Below, piece after piece: positions 8,524 to 16,893 of a DNA stretch of 44,455 bases. The notes below the pieces were generated by a model that did not search any database, had not been told where the DNA came from, and saw nothing but the letters and a program-made list of their open reading frames with translations. Made by a program: the position numbers and the translations under genes. This stretch comes from Pseudomonadales bacterium (lineage in GTDB: Bacteria; Pseudomonadota; Gammaproteobacteria; Pseudomonadales; Azotimanducaceae): NCBI GenBank assembly GCA_016779565.1, contig JADHNJ010000018.1, forward strand, positions 1 through 44,455. Direction: 5' to 3'. Every line of letters starts with the position of its first letter. Positions within the stretch are counted from its first letter, which is position 1.

Positions 8524-9001
8524 GGGCTTCTCCTTGACGCATGGTTTCGGCAGCATCCATGACTGCCTTAATGATTTTATCGTAGCCTGTGCAGCGGCAG
8601 AGGTTCCCCGCCAGATAATATCTAGCATCTGCCTCTGTTGGATTAGGGTTTTCTGCTAACAGGGCTTTAGTAGCGACAATCAAGCCAGGGGTGCAAATCC
8701 CGCATTGCAAAGCTGCGTGCTCTAAAAACTTTTCTTGGATAACATGCAGGTGATCTGCTGAGGCAACCCCTTCGACTGTTTCAATGCGAGCGCCTTCAGC
8801 CTCAACGCCTAGGACGAGGCAGGCGCAAACAAGCTCGCCATCAAGCATCACCGAGCAAGCACCACAATCACCCGATCCACAGCCCTCTTTCGTTCCGGTC
8901 ATACCAAGATTATCGCGCAGTACCTTCAGCAGGGTCTCAGCTGGATCACAAAGAAATTCAACCGGTTCTTGATTTATTGTTGTTGAAACGTGCGCTTTCA
9001 T
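8516..9001 (-). CDS. Molybdenum hydroxylase, [2Fe-2S] small subunit
   Basis: This 161-residue iron-sulfur subunit passes electrons from the molybdenum centre to FAD. The N-terminal ferredoxin-like cluster is bound by GCGSGDCGACSV plus a later Cys (LVCACLV), and the C-terminal four-helix cluster by QCGICTPG and LCRCTGY. Both clusters are complete. It starts in a 4-base ATGA overlap with the FAD subunit and overlaps the large subunit by 8 bases, so the three subunits are translationally coupled. Length is typical of CoxS/XdhC-type subunits. Confidence 0.95.
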   Translation of the reverse strand: MKAHVSTTINQEPVEFLCDPAETLLKVLRDNLGMTGTKEGCGSGDCGACSVMLDGELVCACLVLGVEAEGARIETVEGVASADHLHVIQEKFLEHAALQCGICTPGLIVATKALLAENPNPTEADARYYLAGNLCRCTGYDKIIKAVMDAAETMRQGEAHE

Positions 9002-9870
9002 CTTAAGGCTCCTACTCTCTCAGCGGCTAAAGTGGCTGCACGACGGGTAAGTACTCCAACGACATGGCGCCGGAAGGCAACGGTACCTCGTCGATCCGAT
9101 ATTGGGTTTGCTGCATCAGAAGCTGCCGCCGCCGCGGCAGTTAGGGCGGTTTCATCGAGGCGTGAACCGATCAGAGCCGTCGCCGCGTCTGGCACAACAA
9201 TGGCAGTGGGTGCAACCGCGCCAATTGCAACTTTCGCCGCCGTGCAGATACCGTCTTCGTCAAGTGTTAAGCTAACGGCAGCGCCAGCCACCGCGATATC
9301 CATTTCAGTTCGGGGAATAAAGCGTAGGTAAGCATCTTGGGTTCTAGGTAGGGGTTGTGGAATTTCAAGACTGGCTAGCATTTCTCCCGGCTCAAGGCAG
9401 TTCTGCCCGACCCCGGTCACAAACGCCTCTACAGGAACGCGCCGACGGCCGTTGGTACCCTCGACCAGACAGATCGCTCCGTTGGCGATCAGCGCGGGAA
9501 TCGTATCTGCAGCGGGAGATGCATTACAAAGATTACCTCCGACACTTGCTCTACCTTGAACTTGAGTTGAGCCGATCAGGTAAGCGGCTTCAACCAAACC
9601 AGGGTAAAGCGCCTTGATATCCTGACGCCTCGTTAACTTGGCACAGCACAGGGCTGGTCCGAGTTTAAGTCCGCCCTCATCGAGCGTCGCAGCGGTCATC
9701 TCAGGGATTTTTTTTACATCCACGATGAGCCTATCTGTCTGCAGCATTCGCTGCATCTGAATAATTAAATCAGTGCCACCGGACATGACTTTTGCTGGTA
9801 GCGATGCATTTGCGATCAACGATATCGCTTCATCCAGCGTGGTGGGCGCATGGTAAGTGAGAGCAGCCAT
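8998..9870 (-). CDS. Molybdenum hydroxylase, FAD-binding medium subunit
   Basis: This 290-residue FAD subunit is of the CoxM/XdhB type. The two FAD-binding signatures are visible: AKVMSGGTDLIIQM (residues about 26-39) and TQVQGRASVGGNLCNASPAAD (about 102-122). The second half has the CO-dehydrogenase flavoprotein C-terminal pattern (RFIPRTEMDIAVAGAAVSL). It is the first gene of the operon in the order FAD, 2Fe-2S, molybdenum, MoaD-like. GGAG sits just before the ATG at 9870. There is no extra [4Fe-4S] insertion as in 4-hydroxybenzoyl-CoA reductase, which argues against that activity. No maturation gene of the CoxD/XdhC chaperone type is in the window. Confidence 0.94.
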   Translation of the reverse strand: MAALTYHAPTTLDEAISLIANASLPAKVMSGGTDLIIQMQRMLQTDRLIVDVKKIPEMTAATLDEGGLKLGPALCCAKLTRRQDIKALYPGLVEAAYLIGSTQVQGRASVGGNLCNASPAADTIPALIANGAICLVEGTNGRRRVPVEAFVTGVGQNCLEPGEMLASLEIPQPLPRTQDAYLRFIPRTEMDIAVAGAAVSLTLDEDGICTAAKVAIGAVAPTAIVVPDAATALIGSRLDETALTAAAAAASDAANPISDRRGTVAFRRHVVGVLTRRAATLAAERVGALR

Positions 9871-9962
9871 AAGTTCTCCAGTAGGCCTCGTTATTTGAAC
9901 GTTGTTATATCATGGGTTGCCGGCGCTTGCATCTGAGAATCCAGCTAAGGTTCAGTCCGCGC

Positions 9963-10352
9963 TCACCCTGCCGCGAGATCGAGCGAAATCGCGATGATGC
10001 CACCGATGATCATGATCAAAATAGGCAATTCAGACACCAAAGTGCCAAGCGTTCGAGAAGCAGGGTCTCGTGTGTAGGACACCGCATAAAGCAGTCGACC
10101 CACCAGATAGATCAATCCAAGCCCAGCGGCGTAATATTGGCCGACATAATAGCCAAATAGCCAAAGCGCCGGCAGAAACACTATGAGCTTCTCAAGGGTG
10201 TTGTAATGCACACGAAACCAACGCTCAAACTGTTCGTGACCAGTGGTTGCTGGTGCCTTAACGCCGTAAACGCCCCGGGCACGTCCGACTAAAATTCCGA
10301 ATACAACGAACTGTAAAACAGCAAGTAAGCTAATAAGTCCCACGAGTTCCAT
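9963..10352 (-). CDS. MAPEG-family membrane protein
   Basis: This 129-residue integral membrane protein has about four hydrophobic segments: residues 3-22, 53-70, 74-92 and 107-126. The cytosolic loop GHEQFERWFRVHYNTLEKLI matches the MAPEG family (membrane-associated proteins in eicosanoid and glutathione metabolism), which includes microsomal glutathione transferases; the N and E of HYNTLEK are family hallmarks. It may act as a glutathione transferase or peroxidase, but bacterial members are mostly uncharacterised. It sits 92 bases upstream of the molybdenum hydroxylase genes on the same strand, with no evident functional tie. Confidence 0.82.
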   Translation of the reverse strand: MELVGLISLLAVLQFVVFGILVGRARGVYGVKAPATTGHEQFERWFRVHYNTLEKLIVFLPALWLFGYYVGQYYAAGLGLIYLVGRLLYAVSYTRDPASRTLGTLVSELPILIMIIGGIIAISLDLAAG

Positions 10353-10866
10353 GACGTCAATCCTTTATATTGTGGTTAAGTAAGCATGATACAGGTCATA
10401 CCAGATGAGGTTATAGTCTGTGCCCCCCTGTCAGACTGCTAACCGGCTCTGAGGGCCTTGCAGTTTGCTCGGCAACCCGCCACCATGCAAGGAGAAATCC
10501 GTCATTGCCCACAAGCAGCTCAAAACTTGAGCATGCTAGAGAAGGCCATTGTGCCCCTGATCTCAAAAACCTTACCTCAGCCTCAAAATAGGCTCAGTCA
10601 AACGATCACAAAACCTACTACTATTGCTCAACATCCCCTAATTTTGAAACCTTACAGGAGAAATAGCATCTGATCAGATCTCAAAATATGTGGTTAACAC
10701 AGTCTTTTAAGCAAAATCGACCAGCGTGGAAGGTGGATCTGGGATAAACTACCCTCTCAAAGTTAGGCTACGTCAGGCCTACCTGCGTTGACCACAAGAT
10801 CGAGTGAAAAGTTAAGGTCAATGCTGAACGCGTGCCGAGCTAAATCGATAAAATAAGGGAGATTAG
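10353..10866 (+). other. Intergenic region between MAPEG and the GNAT gene
   Basis: This 514-base region lies between divergent genes. I see no convincing gene; the one short plus-strand frame (10458-10673) has low-complexity content and no ribosome site. It holds a perfect 12-base palindrome, ATCTGATCAGAT (10668-10679), a possible operator, and the ribosome site AAGGGAG (10855-10861) of the GNAT gene. A TTGACC at 10788-10793 could be a -35, but its -10 is poor. Promoters for both flanking genes should lie here. Confidence 0.5.
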
Positions 10867-11346
10867 ATGATTGTAGTTCGTTCGGCGACGCTACAGGACG
10901 CCTCAGTGATCGCGGATTTTAATATCGCGATGGCACTTGAAACAGAAGCGAAGACGCTTGATCAAGTGCGTATTCATGAGGGCGTTAGAACTATGGCCGC
11001 TAATCCAGATTTAGGCTTTTATCTGGTTGCTTGTAAAGCTGATCTGATCGTCGGTTGTTTAGGCGTGACTTATGAGTGGAGTGATTGGCGATGCGGCTTA
11101 TTCTGGTGGATTCAAAGTGTCTATGTCCATCCAGACCACCGAAATCAAGGCGCATTTTCCGAGATGTTTACAACTACTTTTCAGCAGGCAAAACAAAGCG
11201 GTAATGTCGTTGGGTTAAGGTTGTATGCAGAAAAAGATAACGAGCGAGCCATCAGCACTTATCATCGATTAGGCATGGCTACGACAGATTATCGATTGTT
11301 GGAGATCCCGTTATTGGCTGATGAGGATCCTATCGATGGACCTTAA
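10867..11346 (+). CDS. GNAT-family N-acetyltransferase
   Basis: This 159-residue protein has the GNAT fold. The acetyl-CoA-binding motif A appears as SVYVHPDHRNQGAFSEM, followed by LRLYAEKDNERAISTYHRLGM, the usual motif B with the Tyr near the end. A strong AAGGGAG lies 5 bases before the ATG. Its end overlaps the start of the ATP-grasp gene by 11 bases, so the two are translationally coupled. That suggests it works with the ATP-grasp/alpha-E pair, perhaps acetylating or ligating the same product. Some GNAT-like proteins in amidoligase systems form peptide bonds, but nothing in this sequence decides between roles. Confidence 0.85.
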   Translation: MIVVRSATLQDASVIADFNIAMALETEAKTLDQVRIHEGVRTMAANPDLGFYLVACKADLIVGCLGVTYEWSDWRCGLFWWIQSVYVHPDHRNQGAFSEMFTTTFQQAKQSGNVVGLRLYAEKDNERAISTYHRLGMATTDYRLLEIPLLADEDPIDGP

Positions 11347-12805
11347 GGACTATCGCTTATCTGATGGCTTGTACGACGAATTGGTTACCCAATCTGGGCG
11401 CGGGCGGATTGGTTTCGGCGAGTTGTCTAAATTTTTGCGGAAATCCGATGCGGCGAGTTTGAATCAAAAAAAAGCGGCTGCCGAGCTTGCGATCAAAACG
11501 TTAGGCATCAGTTTCACGGTTTACAGTGACGGTGAGAATATCGACCGCCAGTGGCCGTTTGACATCATTCCTAGGCTTATCCAGGAAGCAGAATGGCGCA
11601 GAATAGAATCCGGGTTAAAACAGCGATTAAAAGCGCTTAACTGCTTTATTACAGATGTGTATAACGGGCGAAACATCATTAAAGATGGCATTGTGCCCGG
11701 AGATATTATCCAGTCCTCGAAAGATTACCGTCCCGAATGTGAAGGTATGCGTCCAAAGTTTGATGTTTGGGCGCACATTTGTGGCACAGATTTGATCCGA
11801 GATGCCGATGGCACGGTCTATGTGCTTGAAGACAATTTAAGGGTGCCTTCTGGCGTCTCCTACATGCTTGAAAATCGCAACATTAGTAAACGCATCATGC
11901 CGGAACTCATTGAGCGGCATGGTGTATTGCCAATGGACGACTACCCTTCACAACTATTCGATACCCTTTGCTCCATTTCTCCTCGAGCTATTAAATCGCC
12001 CGAGGTGGTTTTATTAACACCTGGCACTTTTAATTCTGCATATTTTGAGCATGCTTTTCTGGCCCAGCGAATGGGTGTCGAGTTGGTCGAAGGCGCTGAC
12101 CTAATGGTTGACTCTGATGACTTTGTCTACATGAAAACAGTCGAAGGACCGGCCAAAGTCGACGTGATTTATCGACGTATAGATGACCAATTCTTAGACC
12201 CAGAAGTCTTCCGAGCAGATTCAATGCTGGGTGTGCCTGGTCTGATGCGTGCCTGGCGAGCAGGTCATGTTGCTATTGCCAATGCGCCCGGGGTCGGTGT
12301 TGCCGATGACAAAGTTGTCTACACCTATGTGCCTGCCATGATTCGGTACTACCTTAGTGAGGAACCCATCTTGCCTAATGTGCCAAGCTACCTTTGCTCT
12401 GACCCAGATCAGCGCCAATTTGTTTTAGAAAATCTGCGAGATTTGGTGGTGAAACCAGCCAATGAGTCAGGTGGTTACGGCATGTATATTGGGCCCAGAG
12501 AAACCGAAAAGTTTACCGGGAAAATGCGCAAGCAGATTGTTAAAAACCCAAGAAACTATATGGCTCAACCGATCATCAGCTTGTCAACGGTGCCGACTTG
12601 GATCGACGACAAACTCGACCCCCGACATGTTGACCTAAGGCCGTTCATACTCCAAGGCAAACATAATTACGTAACTGCCGGCGGACTCACTCGAGTCGCG
12701 TTGGTGAAAGGTTCACTCGTAGTCAATTCGTCACAAGGTGGCGGCAGCAAAGACACATGGATTGTCAGGACCAACGTAGCAGAGGCAACCGCCCGTGTTG
12801 TCTAG
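11336..12805 (+). CDS. Circularly permuted type 2 ATP-grasp protein
   Basis: This protein of 489 residues matches the circularly permuted ATP-grasp family linked with alpha-E proteins, predicted to be a peptide or amide ligase. Recognisable blocks are RPECEGMRPKFDVWAHICG, DGTVYVLEDNLRVPSGVSYM, PLIPR-like strands around TPGTFNSAYFEHAFLA, and the nucleotide-binding VVKPANESGGYGMYIGP, with the ending TRVALVKGSLVVNSSQGGGSKDTW. The ATG at 11336 is preferred to the one at 11321 because GAGG sits 9 bases before it and it trims the overlap with the GNAT gene. Its 3' end overlaps the alpha-E gene by 11 bases. The substrate is not known. Confidence 0.9.
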   Translation: MDLKDYRLSDGLYDELVTQSGRGRIGFGELSKFLRKSDAASLNQKKAAAELAIKTLGISFTVYSDGENIDRQWPFDIIPRLIQEAEWRRIESGLKQRLKALNCFITDVYNGRNIIKDGIVPGDIIQSSKDYRPECEGMRPKFDVWAHICGTDLIRDADGTVYVLEDNLRVPSGVSYMLENRNISKRIMPELIERHGVLPMDDYPSQLFDTLCSISPRAIKSPEVVLLTPGTFNSAYFEHAFLAQRMGVELVEGADLMVDSDDFVYMKTVEGPAKVDVIYRRIDDQFLDPEVFRADSMLGVPGLMRAWRAGHVAIANAPGVGVADDKVVYTYVPAMIRYYLSEEPILPNVPSYLCSDPDQRQFVLENLRDLVVKPANESGGYGMYIGPRETEKFTGKMRKQIVKNPRNYMAQPIISLSTVPTWIDDKLDPRHVDLRPFILQGKHNYVTAGGLTRVALVKGSLVVNSSQGGGSKDTWIVRTNVAEATARVV

Positions 12806-13715
12806 AGTTGCCGAGAGACTGTATTGGTTTGGTCGGTATATGGAGCGAACCGAAAACATTGCGCGCTTGATCGCCGTCTACTCAAATTTGTTATTGGATT
12901 TGCCTAAATCGGCGTTTATTTGGGACTCCTTAGTTAAGATTACTGGGTTTGAGTCAGAGTTTGAGGATCGTTTTGCTGCTGCTAGCGAGCGCAACGTGGT
13001 CAAATTTTTGTTTGATGATCCGAGCTGTTCTTTACGAGCAACGACTCGACAAGCCCGTGAAAATGCCCGAACCACCCGTGATCTGATGCCAAATGAAGTT
13101 TGGGAGAAAATGAATGAGCTACATTATCTGCTTGCGGCCGATGTATCGAAATGCATTAATCGCAATCGTCGACATACCTTTTTGTCCGAGATCATCGATT
13201 TGTGCCTTGAGCTCAACGGTTACTTAAATGGCAGTATGAGTCGAAAGTCCCCTTATTATTTTCTAAAACTGGGTCGAAATATCGAACGAGCCGATATGAC
13301 AACGAGGGTTATCGATGTTGCCTGCCTTAACCTTATTGGTTTAACAAAAATTCAGGAAGCGCAAGACAATATTTTGTGGATGGGGGTTTTACAATCGCTC
13401 AACGCTCATCAGATGTATCGTCAACAGGTTCAGGATCGAATAAACGACGTAGATGTGGTCGACTTTCTACTGAAGGACGAACATTTCCCTAGAAGTGTCG
13501 GCTACTGTATCAGTGACGTCACGAGAAGCATTAAACACTTACCCAATAACACCTTAGCTTTGAGGGCCGCAAGACGCGTTAAACGCATTACCACTAAGGT
13601 GAGCACAGACGTGCTTTTAGACTCAGAACAATTACACGCGTCTATCGACGACATTCAGGAAAAGCTGTCGGCCGTACACTCAAGTCTTCTTCAAAGCTGG
13701 TTTAGAACCAGCTGA
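12795..13715 (+). CDS. Alpha-E domain-containing protein
   Basis: This 306-residue, all-helical protein has the alpha-E family start MLSRVAERLYWFGRYMERTENIARL (positions 1-25). It begins with GTG at 12795, inside the end of the ATP-grasp gene. Other family features are the conserved Arg/Asn-rich helix REQARTTRD-like segment (RENARTTRDLMPNEVWE) and FLKLGRNIERADMTTRVID. Alpha-E proteins are almost always paired with permuted ATP-grasp ligases and often with a transglutaminase and the Anbu peptidase. The biochemical role is unknown. Here it closes the plus-strand operon; Anbu is nearby on the other strand and the transglutaminase is missing. Confidence 0.9.
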   Translation: MLSRVAERLYWFGRYMERTENIARLIAVYSNLLLDLPKSAFIWDSLVKITGFESEFEDRFAAASERNVVKFLFDDPSCSLRATTRQARENARTTRDLMPNEVWEKMNELHYLLAADVSKCINRNRRHTFLSEIIDLCLELNGYLNGSMSRKSPYYFLKLGRNIERADMTTRVIDVACLNLIGLTKIQEAQDNILWMGVLQSLNAHQMYRQQVQDRINDVDVVDFLLKDEHFPRSVGYCISDVTRSIKHLPNNTLALRAARRVKRITTKVSTDVLLDSEQLHASIDDIQEKLSAVHSSLLQSWFRTS

Positions 13716-13876
13716 CCCGGCGTGCAGGCCCTCCCTCACAACTTTAACGTTCACCCTCTTATCTATGAGCGAGTCCTTTTAGGCTGCAGACGTTCGCGCT
13801 AGGCAACCTGTGCAACCCGAGCTCACCCCGGGTAAGACTGTTCGTTTAGATATGGGCGTTAGATGACGGGCGTTGC

Positions 13877-13993
13877 GATTTAGATTCATGCTTTATGAAC
13901 ACGCTCTAAATTCCTGCCTTAGGTTTACGCTCTATGATCACGCTTTAAGTTAGTGCCTTACGTTGACCCTTTAAGTTCACCTTTTAAGTTCAC
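13877..13993. repeat. Degenerate 13-nt tandem array (9 units)
   Basis: Nine consecutive 13-base units, consensus about GCTTTAAGTTCAC, run without gaps from 13877 to 13993; the last two (from 13968 and 13981) are almost identical and the outer ones are more diverged. The array fills the spacer between the convergent alpha-E and Anbu genes. A related single unit sits near 13742. There are no spacers, so it is not a CRISPR. It resembles a slipped-strand minisatellite that has drifted. The function is unknown. Confidence 0.75.
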
Positions 13994-14007
13994 GGTAGGT
14001 CTCGGCC

Positions 14008-14757
14008 CTACCTTTCAGAGGCAGCATTTTGATCCCACGCGCCGCTCCAGGCTATTGGCGGCATATTGTTGAAGGCTTCTTTGAGTCGTTCATCCCAAGC
14101 TGCATTTAACTTTCGTAAGTATTCACTCGACTCCTCAAAACGATATCTTCTATCCGAGGTTAGTGTGTCAACATCGTACATTAAGACCTCGATGGGTGGG
14201 CCTACCGTTAAATTACTTCGCATAGTCGAGTCCATTGAGACCAAACCGCATAAAGCTGCGGTCTCAAGGCTGATGTCCGGCCCAATAATCCGATCGAGAA
14301 TGGGCTTGCCGTATTTGCTCTCGCCAATCTGAAGGAAAGGCGTGTCTCTGGAGGTCGTGATGTGGTTACCCTGGGGATAGATAAGATAAGCGCCAGGCTT
14401 TTGTCCAGAAATCTGGCCGCCAACGATGAAGCTAGCTTCGAAAGCCTTACCGCCGCCAGTATGTTTTTCTTGCTGCTCGACAGAACACTGACCGACGTAA
14501 TCTGCAATGTCATCCAGAGAGCTAAGGGTCGCAATACTCTCAGTGTTGGTATTTCCAATATCTCGTTTGATTTGACCAATAACCCCTTGGGTTGTCGCCA
14601 AATTGCCGCTTGAGAGCACCACTAACTGCCGTTGCCCGGGCTGATCAAAAACGTACATTTTTGAATAGGTTGATACATTATCAACGCCCGCATTGGTTCT
14701 CGAGTCACTCAAGAAGCAAAGCCCGGCGTCGGTGCGAATCGCTACACAATAGGTCAT
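14008..14757 (-). CDS. Anbu (bacterial proteasome homologue) peptidase
   Basis: This 249-residue protein is an Ntn-hydrolase related to HslV and the proteasome beta subunit. It starts MTYCVAIRTDAGLCFLSDSR, so removal of Met would expose Thr as the nucleophile, as in Anbu. The following SDSRTNAG and YSKMYVF carry the Asp and Lys expected near the active site, and GGKAFEASFIVGGQISG is also typical. Length fits Anbu rather than HslV (about 175). Anbu is often encoded with the ATP-grasp, alpha-E and transglutaminase genes. Here the first two lie convergently beyond a repeat array, and Anbu follows pilZ by 42 bases, where tatD is found in Pseudomonas. Confidence 0.9.
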   Translation of the reverse strand: MTYCVAIRTDAGLCFLSDSRTNAGVDNVSTYSKMYVFDQPGQRQLVVLSSGNLATTQGVIGQIKRDIGNTNTESIATLSSLDDIADYVGQCSVEQQEKHTGGGKAFEASFIVGGQISGQKPGAYLIYPQGNHITTSRDTPFLQIGESKYGKPILDRIIGPDISLETAALCGLVSMDSTMRSNLTVGPPIEVLMYDVDTLTSDRRYRFEESSEYLRKLNAAWDERLKEAFNNMPPIAWSGAWDQNAASER

Positions 14758-14799
14758 AAGAAACGCTTCACCTGTTTTATTACTGACACGTAGCGCAAA

Positions 14800-15153
14800 C
14801 TACATCGTTGCCGTTGCGGCCGGACTCTTTAAAGTACCTGCCAGCAACGTTTCGATTCTATCTTTGACGTCATTATCGGGATCGAGAAACTGCACTCCAA
14901 TTCCGGAACGGTGCGGCGCTTTGACTTCTCGGCCAGCTTGCCAGACAACCTTTACCGCCAGTGGTATTTGTTCTAGCTCATCCGGTAGCGTCAACAGTAG
15001 GAAGAATTCTTCTCCTAAACCATGCCAAGTGTCCGCTAAAAACAAGCCTCCGTATTGCACGAAGGGCATGTAGATAGCCTGCAACTCTTGCTCTGAGCCT
15101 ATCGTTTTAGTGACCAGATTTTTTCCGGTAGACTGGCGCTTTAGGGTTTGCAC
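14800..15153 (-). CDS. pilZ: Type IV pilus assembly protein PilZ
   Basis: This 117-residue PilZ-domain protein is of the pilus-biogenesis type, needed for type IV pilus assembly and twitching. Conserved blocks are AIYMPFVQYGGLFLAD, IPLAVKVVWQAG and GIGVQFLDPDNDVKDRIETLLAG, and the C-terminus ends in TM as in Pseudomonas PilZ. Canonical c-di-GMP-binding RxxxR and NxSxxG motifs are absent, as in true PilZ orthologues. It starts with GTG at 15153, 65 bases after holB, the same order as in Pseudomonas and Xanthomonas. The exact start is less certain than the identity. Confidence 0.88.
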   Translation of the reverse strand: MQTLKRQSTGKNLVTKTIGSEQELQAIYMPFVQYGGLFLADTWHGLGEEFFLLLTLPDELEQIPLAVKVVWQAGREVKAPHRSGIGVQFLDPDNDVKDRIETLLAGTLKSPAATATM

Positions 15154-15218
15154 AATTAACTTCTTAACGGATTATCAAAAAAAGTTTGCACTAATGGTGG
15201 CCTTTGCACAAGCCAAAA

Positions 15219-16202
15219 CTACCCAACCTTCGTGTTTAAAACAAAGCGCTCAAGAAGCAACCCTGGGTTTAGGTTATGCCCAGCTAAAAGGGCTTGCCGT
15301 ACCTCAACGCAGCGTTCGGCCAGGCGAAGTAATTGCCTGCGTTCGAGACTCTGGCTCAAAACCTCGGCCAACTGTTCAAACCGACTAAGTTCACGCGCTC
15401 CGGGGGGAACGCACTGGAACCGTTGTGCCTGACTAATTGCCCGATACAGTACCTCAAACAACAGCTCTGGTTGAATTTTTGATTGCAACAATTGAGCAGC
15501 TTTGACGCCGCTGACCTCTCCATGAAACCAAGCCAAAAGCCCATCGATTAAACCAAGATAATCGCCTTGCCCATCGACGGCCAGGAAACGATCCGTCGTA
15601 AGAGGCAACTGTCCTGTCATGGTATAGAGTGACTCAATCGCTTCGGCGGCTAAATTTGAATGACGCGCTTCCAACCAGGCCTTGGCTGCTGCTTCAGACG
15701 CGGCGGCAAGATAAACCATCTGGCAGCGACTACGAATGGTCGGCAGTAGTTGTGACGGCTGGTTTGAAATCAAGATAATAAAGGTATTGGCAACAGGCTC
15801 TTCTAACAGCTTTAGCAACGCATTGCTGGCGTACAGATTCATTTGATCCACCGTGTCGAGCACCAACACTTTACTGAGGCCTTGCTGGGCCGTCTGGTGA
15901 CTCCATTCGATGGCAGTTCTTACTTGTTCAATTTTAATCTGCTTGGTCTCCTCTGGATGTACCCAGCGAAGATCTGCATGACTGCCGGCTCGTCTAAAAT
16001 GACAACTATTGCAGGAGTTACAACCGCCAATTTGCCCGCTCTGGCATAACATCAATGTGGCCAGTTCCATCGCAAAATTTCTTGCCGATGCGACCTCCCG
16101 CCCTGAGTCAGATACCAGCAAAGCATGAACAAGCGAGCCTGCTGTAAATCGATTTTGCATCGACTCTAGAGAGGACTGATGCCACGGCAGATGCAAATTC
16201 AT
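15219..16202 (-). CDS. holB: DNA polymerase III subunit delta-prime
   Basis: The 327-residue delta-prime subunit is a component of the clamp loader that opens and places the beta clamp. It has a degenerate P-loop region (LLVSDSGREVASARNFA), as expected for a non-hydrolysing delta-prime, a zinc-binding Cys cluster (CNSCNSCHF preceded by LCQSGQ), KVLVLDTVDQMNLYASNALLKLLEEP and the SRC motif in TIRSRCQMV. Its ATG overlaps the tmk stop by 4 bases (ATGA), the usual tmk-holB coupling. Confidence 0.95.
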   Translation of the reverse strand: MNLHLPWHQSSLESMQNRFTAGSLVHALLVSDSGREVASARNFAMELATLMLCQSGQIGGCNSCNSCHFRRAGSHADLRWVHPEETKQIKIEQVRTAIEWSHQTAQQGLSKVLVLDTVDQMNLYASNALLKLLEEPVANTFIILISNQPSQLLPTIRSRCQMVYLAAASEAAAKAWLEARHSNLAAEAIESLYTMTGQLPLTTDRFLAVDGQGDYLGLIDGLLAWFHGEVSGVKAAQLLQSKIQPELLFEVLYRAISQAQRFQCVPPGARELSRFEQLAEVLSQSLERRQLLRLAERCVEVRQALLAGHNLNPGLLLERFVLNTKVG

Positions 16203-16852
16203 CTGTTTGACTGACCCAAGTCTTGCCAGAAGCGATCTAAGTGACCTAGAGCCAGCCCAGTGACTTCCGATAAAGCGTTTGTTGCATCGATCACATGTAT
16301 TCGGGGCGCAGTTTGAGCGCGATCAAGAAAGCCTGCCCTAACACGCTCAAAAAAATCCTTTTGCTCACGCTCAAACCGGTCTGGAGTCCCGACCTCTCCC
16401 GCTCGCTTAAGGCCAAGGTCTACAGGGACATCTAATAAAAAAGTGATGTCGGGTTGAAACCTTTGAATCATTAACCGTTCAAAGGCTGCAATCACTGATG
16501 CATCTATTCCCCTGCCGCTACCCTGATACGCGTAGCTACTATCGGTAAAGCGATCACAGACCACCCATTCACCACGGGCTAGCGCGGGTTTAATCACCTC
16601 TGAAACATGTTGCGCCCTCGCTGCGAACATCATGGCCAGTTCGGCGATGGGCGTGACATTGCTGAGGTCAGGGTCAAGCAAGAGGCCTCGTAAACCTTCC
16701 CCGAGCGCCGTACCGCCAGGTTCACGGGTGGTGGTCACAACCAAGCCTTTATCGTTTAACCAATCCTCGATCGCCACCAACAAACTAGATTTTCCTGCGC
16801 CTTCTGCGCCTTCAAGCGTAACAAATTGGCCGACGGTGGTTTTTTGATCCAT
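16199..16852 (-). CDS. tmk: Thymidylate kinase
   Basis: This 217-residue dTMP kinase converts dTMP to dTDP with ATP. The P-loop is EGAEGAGKSSLL at about residues 14-25, the DR(Y/F) motif is VVCDRFTDSSYAYQGSGRG, and the LID region follows FLLDVPVDLGLKRAG. Length is typical. It sits between mltG (41 bases away) and holB (4-base overlap) in the conserved block. In Pseudomonas-type gene order pabC and fabF are upstream of mltG; here pabC is absent. Confidence 0.95.
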   Translation of the reverse strand: MDQKTTVGQFVTLEGAEGAGKSSLLVAIEDWLNDKGLVVTTTREPGGTALGEGLRGLLLDPDLSNVTPIAELAMMFAARAQHVSEVIKPALARGEWVVCDRFTDSSYAYQGSGRGIDASVIAAFERLMIQRFQPDITFLLDVPVDLGLKRAGEVGTPDRFEREQKDFFERVRAGFLDRAQTAPRIHVIDATNALSEVTGLALGHLDRFWQDLGQSNR

Positions 16853-16893
16853 GATTTAGTCTACCACCGTCTACAGGCGTATGGCGGGGCTTT

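Noticed and set aside
10458-10673. 71-residue plus-strand frame in the MAPEG-GNAT spacer
   Set aside because: No ribosome site, no recognisable pattern, and low-complexity A/C-rich sequence.
13716-14007. Remnant of the transglutaminase gene of the Anbu cluster
   Set aside because: I looked in the spacer on both strands and saw only repeat units and unrelated sequence, no transglutaminase Cys-His-Asp motifs.
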